64,000 nt of DNA. Source: Thermodesulforhabdus norvegica. Its GTDB lineage: Bacteria; Desulfobacterota; Syntrophobacteria; Syntrophobacterales; Thermodesulforhabdaceae. The stretch is from positions 372,001 to 436,000 of the forward strand of contig NZ_FOUU01000001.1 in the NCBI RefSeq assembly GCF_900114975.1. Reading direction: 5' to 3'. A model generated the notes under the pieces. That model was given only the letters and a program-made list of their open reading frames with translations, had not been told where the DNA came from and ran no database searches. Below are positions 1-7,811 of the stretch, in pieces (within the stretch, counting starts at the first letter, position 1; every line of letters begins with the position of its first letter). Position numbers and translations under genes: made by a program.

Positions 1-368
1 ACGGCCATTTGAAAAACACCGGGATAGAGGGACATGAGATGCCTCAGATTTGAGTGTTTCTTAACAAACTCACCTCTACCCTCGTAGGCATTGTAGGCCG
101 TGTGAGTATAGGTCCAGCCTATATCTGCCCTTCCGGCATTGACGGCCTTGCAGTTCACAACACCACCACCCGGTCCGTTGGAAGTAGATATTTTCAACTC
201 CCTCTCGATGATACTCATCATAGCCGAACCCAGCGGATACCACGCTCCACCTTCGGGCCCCGAAGCCATACGGAGAAACTTCACCGCCTGATCCGAAAAA
301 CCGATGGCCCCAAAGGCCAGGCAAAAAGTGAGAAAAAAAACACCTGCCCATTTCATTTTGACTTTCAT
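1..368 (-). CDS. TAXI-family TRAP solute-binding protein, partial
   Basis: The first 122 or so residues of a periplasmic binding protein are present; the C-terminus lies beyond the window start. The N-terminus is a signal peptide (basic MKVKMKW, then a hydrophobic stretch). It is followed by GPEGGAWYPLGSAM and then SNGPGGGVVNCKAVNAGRAD, which is the glycine-rich opening typical of TAXI (TRAP-associated extracytoplasmic immunogenic) receptors. AGGAGG sits 5-6 bases before the ATG. It is downstream of the CoA-transferase gene and co-directional. TAXI receptors usually pair with a fused DctQM permease, probably encoded beyond the edge. The substrate cannot be told. Confidence 0.82.
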   Translation of the reverse strand, partial: MKVKMKWAGVFFLTFCLAFGAIGFSDQAVKFLRMASGPEGGAWYPLGSAMMSIIERELKISTSNGPGGGVVNCKAVNAGRADIGWTYTHTAYNAYEGRGEFVKKHSNLRHLMSLYPGVFQMA

Positions 369-398
369 GGTTCCCTCCTATCCGTTGATATTGGTCAC

Positions 399-422
399 AA
401 TATTCCCGTACACCGGGATATT
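399..422. other. Small hairpin before the TAXI gene
   Basis: An inverted repeat (AATATTCCCG against CGGGATATT, with one bulged T) forms a short hairpin that includes the stop codon of the CoA-transferase gene. No T-run follows on the minus strand, so it looks more like a processing or attenuation hairpin than a strong terminator. Confidence 0.35.
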
Positions 423-1608
423 AAATAACACCCTCTTTCCTGAGGTTTTCTATGTCTGCCTCGGAGTACCCAAGACCCTGGAGCACTTCTTCGGTATGTT
501 CACCCAAAAGAGGCGGAGCCAAACGGATGGAGCCGGGGGTATCGGAGAGATAAAGAGGAATACCGAGGAGTTTCATTATACCGATGGTGGGATGAGGAAC
601 CTCTTCGACCATTTTCAGATGAACAACCTGAGGGTGTGTGAGCACCTCGCCAACGGTATTTATGGGACCACAGGGAACACCGGCCTTTTTAAGCCGGGAT
701 ATGATCTCCTCACGGCTTTTCCGTCTCGTAAAATCGGTGATTAACTCCACCAGAACTTCACGATGCTTTACCCGATCCTTGTTGGTCTTAAACCTCGGGT
801 CGTTTTTGAGATGCTCCAAGCCAAGAGCATCACACATTTTTATCCACAGCCAATCGTTGGGAACTGCGATGATCACATAGCCATCACCTGCCTCAAAGGC
901 CTGATAAGGCGCAAGATTGGGATGGCCCGAACCCATCCTGCCAGGACTTTCCCCCGTGGCAAGAAAGGACTGACCCAGGTAGGTTTGAAGCGATACCACC
1001 GCTTGAAGTAGTGACACCTCAACATACTGACCTTTCCCCGTTTTTGTCCGGGCAAAGAGAGCGGCCATAACACCGAAGGCCGCATAAAGGCCCGTCGCAA
1101 GGTCAACTATTGAAAACCCCACCCTGACCGGCGGGCCCTCCGGTTCACCCGTGACGCTCATCAAACCGCCAAAGGCCTGCATGAGAAGATCATAGGCGGG
1201 TTCATCTTTCAGCGGACCCCTTCGACCAAAACCGCTAACGGCGCAATAGACAAGCTCCGGGTTAATCTTTTTGAGCTCTTCATAACCCAGTCCGAATTTT
1301 TCCATTGTTCCGGTGCGGAAATTTTCGATGAGCACGTCGGATTGGGCCGCAAGGGCTTTGATAATTTCCCGGCCCTGCTCACTTTTTAAATTAACGGTAA
1401 TACTTTTTTTATTTCGGTTCAGACTGAGATAGTAGCAGCTTTCACCTCCCCATTCCGGGGGTTTATAGTGTCTTGTTTCGTCGCCCACACCCGGCTGTTC
1501 AACCTTGATGACGTCGGCTCCCATATCACCCAGAATCATTCCGCAGAAGGGGCCTGCCAGAGTTCTGGCAAGCTCAAGGACCCTGATACCCTGAAGGGGT
1601 TGAAGCAT
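421..1608 (-). CDS. Class III (CaiB/BaiF) acyl-CoA transferase
   Basis: A 395-residue family III CoA-transferase, which moves CoA between an acyl-CoA donor and a carboxylic acid in the cytoplasm. The N-terminus has the family pattern (LQGIRVLELARTLAGPFCG, then GADVIKVEQPG). The expected catalytic aspartate is D140 in PAYDLLMQAFGGLM. Length is normal for the family. The ATG at 1608 is chosen because GGAGG lies 6 bases upstream; a longer reading to 1656 has no ribosome site. It follows a 3-hydroxyacyl-CoA dehydrogenase gene after a 126-base gap, suggesting it activates the organic acid handled by this locus. The substrate is unknown. Confidence 0.9.
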   Translation of the reverse strand: MLQPLQGIRVLELARTLAGPFCGMILGDMGADVIKVEQPGVGDETRHYKPPEWGGESCYYLSLNRNKKSITVNLKSEQGREIIKALAAQSDVLIENFRTGTMEKFGLGYEELKKINPELVYCAVSGFGRRGPLKDEPAYDLLMQAFGGLMSVTGEPEGPPVRVGFSIVDLATGLYAAFGVMAALFARTKTGKGQYVEVSLLQAVVSLQTYLGQSFLATGESPGRMGSGHPNLAPYQAFEAGDGYVIIAVPNDWLWIKMCDALGLEHLKNDPRFKTNKDRVKHREVLVELITDFTRRKSREEIISRLKKAGVPCGPINTVGEVLTHPQVVHLKMVEEVPHPTIGIMKLLGIPLYLSDTPGSIRLAPPLLGEHTEEVLQGLGYSEADIENLRKEGVI

Positions 1609-1665
1609 TTTAGGCCTCCGGGGGTTTTCTGTTCGACCGTATGAACGGTAGGTCACAACTCACTT

Positions 1666-1692
1666 TTTATAGCGCCTTCTACAAAAAGTCAA
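1666..1692 (-). promoter_or_regulatory. Possible sigma-70 promoter for CoA-transferase/TAXI genes
   Basis: On the minus strand TTGACT (1687-1692) is followed after 15 bases by TATAAA (1666-1671). The spacer is short, although shifting the -10 by two bases gives 17 with a weaker box. It lies in the 126-base gap 1609-1734, the largest break near the end of the array. Nothing else was seen in that gap. Confidence 0.4.
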
Positions 1693-1734
1693 GCTTCTTT
1701 ACCACAATTCCGCCTTTCTTCTATTTTAAACCGG

Positions 1735-2715
1735 CTATTCCTTTACCTCGAAAGAATTCAGAAATTTAATCATCTCCACAATCATACGATCACGCCATAA
1801 TTCTCGGGCTTCCAAATCCGTCCCAAAGGCGGTCTCCAGCAAACTGACTTCTTCTACCACCTTCTCTTTTGCCTCCTCCGGAATCTCGGTCCACGTGGCC
1901 ATATCTTCCCATCTACTCCTGTAGGAAGAAGAAAAGTGTTCAAAAAAACCTTCTATGTCGCCCCCGGCCATACTGGCCCTCATAAAAGGCCCCATAAAAG
2001 GGTCTCGGATCCCCAGCCCCAATCGAAAAGCCCTGTCTATGTCCTCAACCGAAGCCACCCCACGGCCCACCAGATCAACGGCTTCTCTAAGCACTGCGGC
2101 CTGAAAACGGTTAAGAATGTATCCCGGTACCTCTTTCTTAAGCCTGATGGGAACCTTACCCACCCGCTTCATAAACTCACATACCCTTTCGACAACTTCC
2201 GGCGACGTCAGCTCACCGCCAACGACTTCGACCACGGGAATGATGTGTACGGGCAGAAAGGGGTGAACCAGAACGCAACGCTCCGGATGCCGGAGTCCTT
2301 TCTGAATATCCGTCATCCTGAAGCCTGAAGAGCTGCTGGCAAGAATAACCGCCCGATCGGTCATTCCGTCCAGATCTTGAAAAACTTTTCGCTTTATCTG
2401 AAGCCTGTCCGGAACGGATTCTTGAACATAGTCCGCCCCTTCCAGGGCTCTTTCCATTACCGTCGTAAATTCGATCCTTCCTAAGGCTTCATCAACTTCG
2501 TCAGAAGTCACAAGGCCATGGTCTCTCAAAAGATTAAGGTGTTTTCTTATTCTTCGTTGAGCCTCTGAAAGAACCGTTTCTCCGATGTCATAAGCCGCGA
2601 CGGGAAGCCCACGGAGCGCAAAGACAACGGCCCACCCCTGACCTATAAACCCCGAGCCTATGCATGCAACCTTTCGGACCTCCACATGACCGGTGTATAA
2701 ACTATCGGTTCCCAT
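1735..2715 (-). CDS. 3-hydroxyacyl-CoA dehydrogenase family protein
   Basis: A 326-residue NAD-dependent dehydrogenase. A Rossmann fold begins at residue 15 with VACIGSGFIGQGWA (GxGxxG at G20, G22, G25). The middle carries ASSSSGF and HPFLPVHIIPVVEVV, which resembles the substrate and catalytic His region of the family. It is a single-copy enzyme of the short type (L-gulonate 3-dehydrogenase, carnitine 3-dehydrogenase, 3-hydroxybutyryl-CoA dehydrogenase), not fused to an enoyl-CoA hydratase. Its start overlaps the end of the oxidoreductase beta-gamma gene by 14 bases, so translation is probably coupled. Whether the substrate is a CoA ester or a free hydroxy acid cannot be decided. Confidence 0.85.
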   Translation of the reverse strand: MGTDSLYTGHVEVRKVACIGSGFIGQGWAVVFALRGLPVAAYDIGETVLSEAQRRIRKHLNLLRDHGLVTSDEVDEALGRIEFTTVMERALEGADYVQESVPDRLQIKRKVFQDLDGMTDRAVILASSSSGFRMTDIQKGLRHPERCVLVHPFLPVHIIPVVEVVGGELTSPEVVERVCEFMKRVGKVPIRLKKEVPGYILNRFQAAVLREAVDLVGRGVASVEDIDRAFRLGLGIRDPFMGPFMRASMAGGDIEGFFEHFSSSYRSRWEDMATWTEIPEEAKEKVVEEVSLLETAFGTDLEARELWRDRMIVEMIKFLNSFEVKE

Positions 2716-4024
2716 TGCCGGTTATCCCTTCAGAAAGTTTTTTCAGCATTTCCCGCATTTCCTGCCTTATCTTTTGAGATTCGTAACGCCTTTCTATGGC
2801 AAATCGAAGCATATCCACGGTAATGCCTCTTTTCATGATTGCCATTAAAGCCAGAGCGCCAAAAGCCCTTTGATTTTTCTTTATACCCAGATCACGAAAA
2901 CTGACTTCCTTAATCTCGGCAGGGCAAGCAGGGAGGTTCAACCCCGAGTCGCAAATAATCAGTGATTTTTCCGAAAGCTTTTCAAAAATAGCCCGCCTTC
3001 TTTCAACGCCTTCCTGGGCAACGGCAAGAACCACATCGGGACTTTTGATCCCGGTGTAGTGAATTTCATCTCCCGATAAAATGACTTCCGCAATCGACGG
3101 TCCCCTCAGGACCGTTATGTCGTATTCGTTTTTCTGCGCAACCCTCAGACCCGCACTCATCGCGGCAAGAGCCAGAACTTCTCCTGCCGTAACCACATGT
3201 TGTCCAGCCGCGCCGAGAATCAAAACCTCATATCTTCTTCTTTCCAGCGGCTCAAAGCGAATTTCTATTCCCTCCGGAAGCGATACGGGCTCGAGCTTCC
3301 CAAGGTGCTCCCTGTAAGCCTTTCCGTATTCGGTGCGCAGGTTATGTTCCACGAGACCCCGGAAAGGCGTTAATTTCACCGATTCCTCAAGCATCTTTGG
3401 CGTTAGCCTGTTCCGCCGGGAATATCGGCCCGGGCATATCTCTCTGATCTCAACCACACTAAACCCGTCAAATTTAACGGCCTCTTCGAGAATACCCGTG
3501 AGATTACCGTCCTGGGCCGAACAGACATACACAAAGGGGGCTCCCGCTGCCGCAGCAACCTCCGCAACGGGAAGGGGTTTTTCAATTCGGTTAAGAAAAC
3601 TCGTGGTAACACTGGCATCCTGAGGAGTTGTAGAAGAATGCTGTCCTCCGGTCATTCCGAAGTTGAAGTTGTTCATTATTATCAGCGTCAGGTCCAGGTT
3701 GCGTCTGCAGGCCGCCAGGAAGTGAGCTCCTCCTATACCGACACCACCGTCACCCAGTGTAACGATTACCTTTAGTTCGGGTCTGCACATCTTAATCCCG
3801 GTGGCGTAAGTAAGAGCGCGTCCGTGCAGGCCATGAACGGCGTGGGTATTGAAAAAGGTATCGAAAAGGCCTGAGCATCCTATGTCGCTTACGATGCACA
3901 CCCTGTCGCCCTGAAGGCCTAAATTAACGAGGGCTCTATCCAGTGCTTTGACCACGGTTTCGTGAGAACAGCCGGGACAGAAAACCGGCGGTCTTGAGGG
4001 ATTTATAAGGCTCCCGGAGTTCAT
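2702..4024 (-). CDS. 2-oxoacid:ferredoxin oxidoreductase, fused beta-gamma subunit
   Basis: A 440-residue protein joining two subunits that are normally separate. Residues 1 to about 230 are the thiamine-diphosphate beta subunit: FCPGCSHE near the N-terminus, GDGGVGIGGAHF as the start of the ThDP/Mg motif, and IIMNNFNFGMTGGQHSSTTP as its end. Residues from about 258 (YEVLILGAAGQHVVTAGEVL) are a gamma domain binding the CoA-side oxidoreductase fold. With the alpha subunit next door it should oxidise a 2-oxoacid to acyl-CoA, reducing ferredoxin. The start overlaps the alpha stop by 4 bases. No dedicated ferredoxin (delta) gene is adjacent, unlike the second set at 22740-25492. Confidence 0.88.
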   Translation of the reverse strand: MNSGSLINPSRPPVFCPGCSHETVVKALDRALVNLGLQGDRVCIVSDIGCSGLFDTFFNTHAVHGLHGRALTYATGIKMCRPELKVIVTLGDGGVGIGGAHFLAACRRNLDLTLIIMNNFNFGMTGGQHSSTTPQDASVTTSFLNRIEKPLPVAEVAAAAGAPFVYVCSAQDGNLTGILEEAVKFDGFSVVEIREICPGRYSRRNRLTPKMLEESVKLTPFRGLVEHNLRTEYGKAYREHLGKLEPVSLPEGIEIRFEPLERRRYEVLILGAAGQHVVTAGEVLALAAMSAGLRVAQKNEYDITVLRGPSIAEVILSGDEIHYTGIKSPDVVLAVAQEGVERRRAIFEKLSEKSLIICDSGLNLPACPAEIKEVSFRDLGIKKNQRAFGALALMAIMKRGITVDMLRFAIERRYESQKIRQEMREMLKKLSEGITGNGNR

Positions 4025-5142
4025 TTAGAAAGACTCCTTTCTATCTCCTCAGGCGTTATGAGTGTCCCGTTCATTTTGGTTATCGAGATGATGTCATCTC
4101 TACAGAGCACCCTGCTGATTTCCCGCACATACTGGCCTGTATTCATTTCAACCACGGCGATCCTTTCGTAATCCTTAGCTTTTTCTCTTATCAGCTTCTC
4201 CGGCACAGGCCACAGGGTTTTCAGCACCAGAAGGCTCACAGTTTGGGCCTTGGATTCCAGGGTTCTGGCCGCTTCCAGAGCAGACCGAGCGGTTATTCCG
4301 TAGGATATCACCAGTGTGTCTGCGTTATCTTTATGAAAATAGTCGTAAAAGGTAAACTCATCCACCGAGGAAATCAGCTTTTCTTCAAGCCGTCTGTTCT
4401 GTCTTTCTATGTGTTCAGGGTTAGTGGTAATGTAGCCGTCTTCTCCGTGAGTGGAGGAAGTAAAGCGACTGAGTCTACCTCTGGCGCCAATGGGCAGGAA
4501 ATAAGGAACCCGACCATCGGAGGAGACTCTATAGGGCAGATACACCTCTTCCTTCGGTGCTTCCATCCGGTCTAGGAGAGGCGGTTTTTCCAGTTCATCC
4601 AGGTCAATCACCTCACGGGTCATTCCGATTTCCTTGTTGGAAGCAATAAAGACGGGACAGCGGAATCTTTCGGCGAGATTGAAAGCATGGATCGTCAGAG
4701 AGTAACAATCCGAGACGGTGGTGGGACACAGCACAATTGTAGGAAAGCCGCCGGTGTTTGACCATCTGATGAACTGGACGTCCCCATCGGCTCCTCTCGT
4801 TGCAGACCCGGTGGAAGGGCCCAGGCGCTGAACGTCAACAATAACAAGAGGTATTTCGCAGGCAATGGCGAAAGAAATATTTTCGCTATAAAGGCTTATA
4901 CCGGGGCCCGATGTGGCCGTCATGGCCTTGTATCCTGCCATGGATGCACCGATACAGAAACCTATAGAAGCGATTTCATCTTCTCCCTGCATCACTATTC
5001 CACCGTTAGGAGGAAGGATTCTCAACATGGTGTGTAAGATTGTGGTAGCCGGTGTAATGGGATAGCCCGCAAAGAAGCGGCAGCCTGCATGCAGTGCTCC
5101 CCAGGCTACGGCTTCGTTACCCTCCCAGAATACCTTTCTCAT
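4021..5142 (-). CDS. 2-oxoacid:ferredoxin oxidoreductase, alpha subunit
   Basis: A 373-residue pyrimidine-binding alpha subunit of the KorA/VorB type, partner of the beta-gamma chain encoded immediately downstream. Diagnostic stretches are NEAVAWGALHAGCRFFAGYPITPAT, with the conserved YPITPA, then QGEDEIASIGFCIGASMAG, TSGPGISLYSENI and IVDVQRLGPSTGSAT. The C-terminal part (VISYGITARSALEA, LKTLWPVPE) is the usual domain II. The ATGA overlap on both sides points to one operon with the 2-hydroxyacid dehydrogenases upstream, which could supply its 2-oxoacid. The second alpha in the window (24109-25254) is clearly homologous. Confidence 0.9.
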   Translation of the reverse strand: MRKVFWEGNEAVAWGALHAGCRFFAGYPITPATTILHTMLRILPPNGGIVMQGEDEIASIGFCIGASMAGYKAMTATSGPGISLYSENISFAIACEIPLVIVDVQRLGPSTGSATRGADGDVQFIRWSNTGGFPTIVLCPTTVSDCYSLTIHAFNLAERFRCPVFIASNKEIGMTREVIDLDELEKPPLLDRMEAPKEEVYLPYRVSSDGRVPYFLPIGARGRLSRFTSSTHGEDGYITTNPEHIERQNRRLEEKLISSVDEFTFYDYFHKDNADTLVISYGITARSALEAARTLESKAQTVSLLVLKTLWPVPEKLIREKAKDYERIAVVEMNTGQYVREISRVLCRDDIISITKMNGTLITPEEIERSLSK

Positions 5143-6149
5143 AGCCTGTTCTCCTTAAACCGAGTTTCATCCCATGCCTGAGGATTCACAAGATTACGGG
5201 GGCGCTCGCCTTTCAGAACGGCAACGACATCACGGGCAACTTCTTCTGCCATCCTCTTAAGCGCTCCATCCGTCATTGCGGCCATATGAGGGGTAACGAG
5301 CACATTATCCAGGGTAAAGAAGGGGTGATCTGGCGGTGGAGGTTCCTTTTCAAACACGTCGATTGCCGCCCCGGCAATACGTTTCTCTTTCAGAATCTCG
5401 TAAAGATCCTTTTCCACGACAATACCACCTCTTGCCGCATTTATAAGATAGGCCGTCGGCTTCATGAGCCTGAGATAACGCATATCAATAAGCCCTCGGG
5501 TTTCTTCGGACAGGGGAACGTGTACGGACACGACGTCGGCTTCAACAAAAACTGACTCCAGGTCGCTCCGCGGTACGGCTCCACCCTGCCGAATTGCCTC
5601 TTCCGAAATGTAGGGGTCATAGGCTATCACCCTCATATCGAAACCGTCACGGCACTTCCGGGCAACCAGTCGGCCTATACGTCCGAAACCGACGAGCCCG
5701 AGGGTTTTTCCGTTTAGTTCTATGCAGGTAAAGCCAAGCCGCGTGACCAGCCCCGGAAGAGAACCATCCCTGTTGAACAGGCCTTCCCGGAGGGCTCTAT
5801 CGGCCTCCTTGAACCTCTTTGCAAGATACCCCATGGCCATCACGACATACTCGGCAACGGACATGCTGTTGGCGTCGGGTGTGTTGACGACGATGACCCC
5901 TCTCTCGGTTGCGGCCTCAAGATCTATGTTATCCACACCTATTCCGTGCCTTCCGATAACCTTAAGACGAGGAGAGGCCTGAATCATTCGCCGGGTAACA
6001 GGTGAAGAACGAACGACGAAAGCATCGGCGTCCTTAAGTTCTTCTACGATGACCTCCTCCGACACACTCGGCGACACCATCACCTTACCGGCCTGCTCCA
6101 AAATGGTCATACCTGCTTCGTGAATCTTCTCGGCTAACAGTATCTTCAT
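5139..6149 (-). CDS. D-isomer-specific 2-hydroxyacid dehydrogenase (paralog A)
   Basis: A 336-residue NAD(P)-dependent dehydrogenase of the SerA/hydroxypyruvate-reductase family, interconverting a D-2-hydroxyacid and its 2-oxoacid. The nucleotide motif is GLVGFGRIG (G154, G156, G159). The catalytic set is R240 in NAARGG, E269 in FEKEP and H288 in TPHMA. The protein lacks the C-terminal ACT domain of long 3-phosphoglycerate dehydrogenases, so a catabolic or hydroxypyruvate-like role is more likely than serine synthesis. It overlaps the oxidoreductase alpha gene by 4 bases. It has a paralog directly upstream (6163-7113). Confidence 0.9.
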   Translation of the reverse strand: MKILLAEKIHEAGMTILEQAGKVMVSPSVSEEVIVEELKDADAFVVRSSPVTRRMIQASPRLKVIGRHGIGVDNIDLEAATERGVIVVNTPDANSMSVAEYVVMAMGYLAKRFKEADRALREGLFNRDGSLPGLVTRLGFTCIELNGKTLGLVGFGRIGRLVARKCRDGFDMRVIAYDPYISEEAIRQGGAVPRSDLESVFVEADVVSVHVPLSEETRGLIDMRYLRLMKPTAYLINAARGGIVVEKDLYEILKEKRIAGAAIDVFEKEPPPPDHPFFTLDNVLVTPHMAAMTDGALKRMAEEVARDVVAVLKGERPRNLVNPQAWDETRFKENRL

Positions 6150-6162
6150 GAGATTTCTCCTT

Positions 6163-7113
6163 CTACACGGCGGGGAACCTGGGCTCCCGCCCTTCCAGGA
6201 CGGCTATGACATCTTCGGCAACCATGCTCATCCTGTACATCCCCTCCTCGGTATGAGCGGCCATGTGAGGAGTCCCCACAAAGTTATCCAGCTTGAGGAG
6301 CGGATGATCTGCAGGCAGGGGCTCCTGCTCGAATACATCGGCCGCAGCACCTGCAATTCTTCTTTCCTTCAAAACCTCTATCAGATCCTCTTCTTTCCAC
6401 ACAGGACCTCGAGCCATGTTGATCACGAAGGCCGTGGGTTTCATCATTGTGAAGAATTTTCTGTCTATGAGATGCCTGGTCTCGGGAAGTAAGGGCAGGT
6501 TTATGGAGATTATATCGGACTGAGAAAACAACTCTTCCAGACTTACCCGACGGGCATTCATCAGCTTTTCGGCATCCTCTTTGGGCTCAACGTCAAAATA
6601 TAAAACGGGCATTTCAAAACCGAAATGACATATCCGGGCAGTGCACTGGCCAATGTTGCCGAAACCCACAACCCCAAGGGTTTTTCCCTGTAGCTCGGTC
6701 GTGCGGATTTCGTATCGGGCGTTCCAATGGCCCTGTTTGAGTGCTTCAAAGGCGTGGTTGATCTTTTTCGCCAGAACCAGTGCCAGACCGACAAAATGCT
6801 CGGCAACGCTCTGAGCATTTGCCAGCGGGGTGTAAACAACGCGAATACCTTTTTCCCTGGCCGCTTCAAGATCTATGTTATCCAGCCCCACGCCGTGACG
6901 ACCTATTACCTTCAACCTGGGAGCTGCTTCAATAACCCGCCGGGTTATAGCCCCTCGGGCTCTTATGACCACGGCGTCTACGTCGGCCACCTCCCGAACC
7001 AGGTCATCCTCTTCAAGAGACTCGGGAAACTTAACGTTGCATTTTTCCTTAAGCAGATTCACACCGGCTTCATGCATGTCTTCACAAAGCAACACGGAAA
7101 ACCTCTTCTCCAT
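6163..7113 (-). CDS. D-isomer-specific 2-hydroxyacid dehydrogenase (paralog B)
   Basis: A 316-residue member of the same family as the next gene, with GVVGFGNIG around residues 147-155, catalytic R235 in NMARGP, E264 in FEQEP and H283 in TPHMA. Start: the sequence GTGGAGGATAAAATG contains a possible GTG start, but its GGAGG is a ribosome site for the ATG at 7113, so the shorter form is chosen. The two paralogs are alike throughout but differ in the loop after R235, where the glycines of the usual GG are replaced by PV. They may act on different substrates or on successive steps. Both sit between a GntR regulator and a 2-oxoacid oxidoreductase. Confidence 0.9.
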   Translation of the reverse strand: MEKRFSVLLCEDMHEAGVNLLKEKCNVKFPESLEEDDLVREVADVDAVVIRARGAITRRVIEAAPRLKVIGRHGVGLDNIDLEAAREKGIRVVYTPLANAQSVAEHFVGLALVLAKKINHAFEALKQGHWNARYEIRTTELQGKTLGVVGFGNIGQCTARICHFGFEMPVLYFDVEPKEDAEKLMNARRVSLEELFSQSDIISINLPLLPETRHLIDRKFFTMMKPTAFVINMARGPVWKEEDLIEVLKERRIAGAAADVFEQEPLPADHPLLKLDNFVGTPHMAAHTEEGMYRMSMVAEDVIAVLEGREPRFPAV

Positions 7114-7131
7114 TTTATCCTCCACAATGCT

Positions 7132-7794
7132 TTAGTGGGCAAAGGCCTCAACCGCCTCCAGCTGAGCAAGATAGCGTTCTTTGGCGTGAGCCAGATGTCT
7201 TTCTGCCAGTTCATCCAGCTTGGCAACATCTTTCTCTCTGAAAGCTTTTAAAAATTCCCTGTGTTCCTGAAGGATCGTTTGCAAAACGCCCGGAGACGAC
7301 CACGATGCATAGCGCACGATATAGAGCCGCGTTCTGAGGTCCACTATGAGCTGGAACAGCACGGGGTTATCGGCCAGCTCAAACATGGCATCGTGAAATC
7401 TCGAATTTGTCTGAATCATTGCCTCAATGTCTCTCTTTTCATAGGCTTCTTCAAACCGATCCGCCAGCTCTTCCAGCCGATCGATGTCCTCGGGACGGAT
7501 GTTCTTCAAGGCCAGCCTCAGGGCAAGACGCTCCAGTTGAACCCGAATAACAAAAATGTCTTCAATCTCTTTTTTGCTCAGGTCTTTAACCGTGGCTCCC
7601 TTATAGGGAGTAATCTGAACAAGGCCTTTCGTCTCAAGTATCTTGAGTGCATCCCGGACCGCATAGCGGCTGACATTGAGTCTGGAAGCAAGGTCGGTTT
7701 CGACGAGATGTTCCCTGGGTCTAAAAACACCCGTAAGGATCATGTTTTCTATTTTTTTCACCAGTGCATCCAGGTTAGAGCTTTTCTGCGGCAT
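7132..7794 (-). CDS. GntR-family transcriptional regulator, FCD type
   Basis: A 220-residue DNA-binding regulator. The N-terminal winged helix spans residues 5-70, with the recognition helix in LASRLNVSRYAVRDAL. The C-terminal all-helical FCD ligand domain carries a plausible metal site (N130/H134, H178, H200). FadR/FCD proteins usually sense organic or sugar acids or acyl-CoA and repress nearby catabolic operons. The ATG at 7794 is preceded by a GGGGGGAG stretch; a longer reading to 7836 has no better site. It is embedded in the array between the dehydratase and dehydrogenase genes. It is the only regulator gene in the window, which makes it the first candidate for the TTGTTAACAA operators at 25577, 28301 and 28452. 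Confidence 0.9.
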   Translation of the reverse strand: MPQKSSNLDALVKKIENMILTGVFRPREHLVETDLASRLNVSRYAVRDALKILETKGLVQITPYKGATVKDLSKKEIEDIFVIRVQLERLALRLALKNIRPEDIDRLEELADRFEEAYEKRDIEAMIQTNSRFHDAMFELADNPVLFQLIVDLRTRLYIVRYASWSSPGVLQTILQEHREFLKAFREKDVAKLDELAERHLAHAKERYLAQLEAVEAFAH

Positions 7795-7811
7795 TGAACA
7801 ATTCTCCCCCC

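Noticed and set aside
54-428. Plus-strand reading frames opposite the metabolic and flagellar genes
   Set aside because: They lie antisense to strongly conserved genes, lack ribosome sites and have no recognisable domains.
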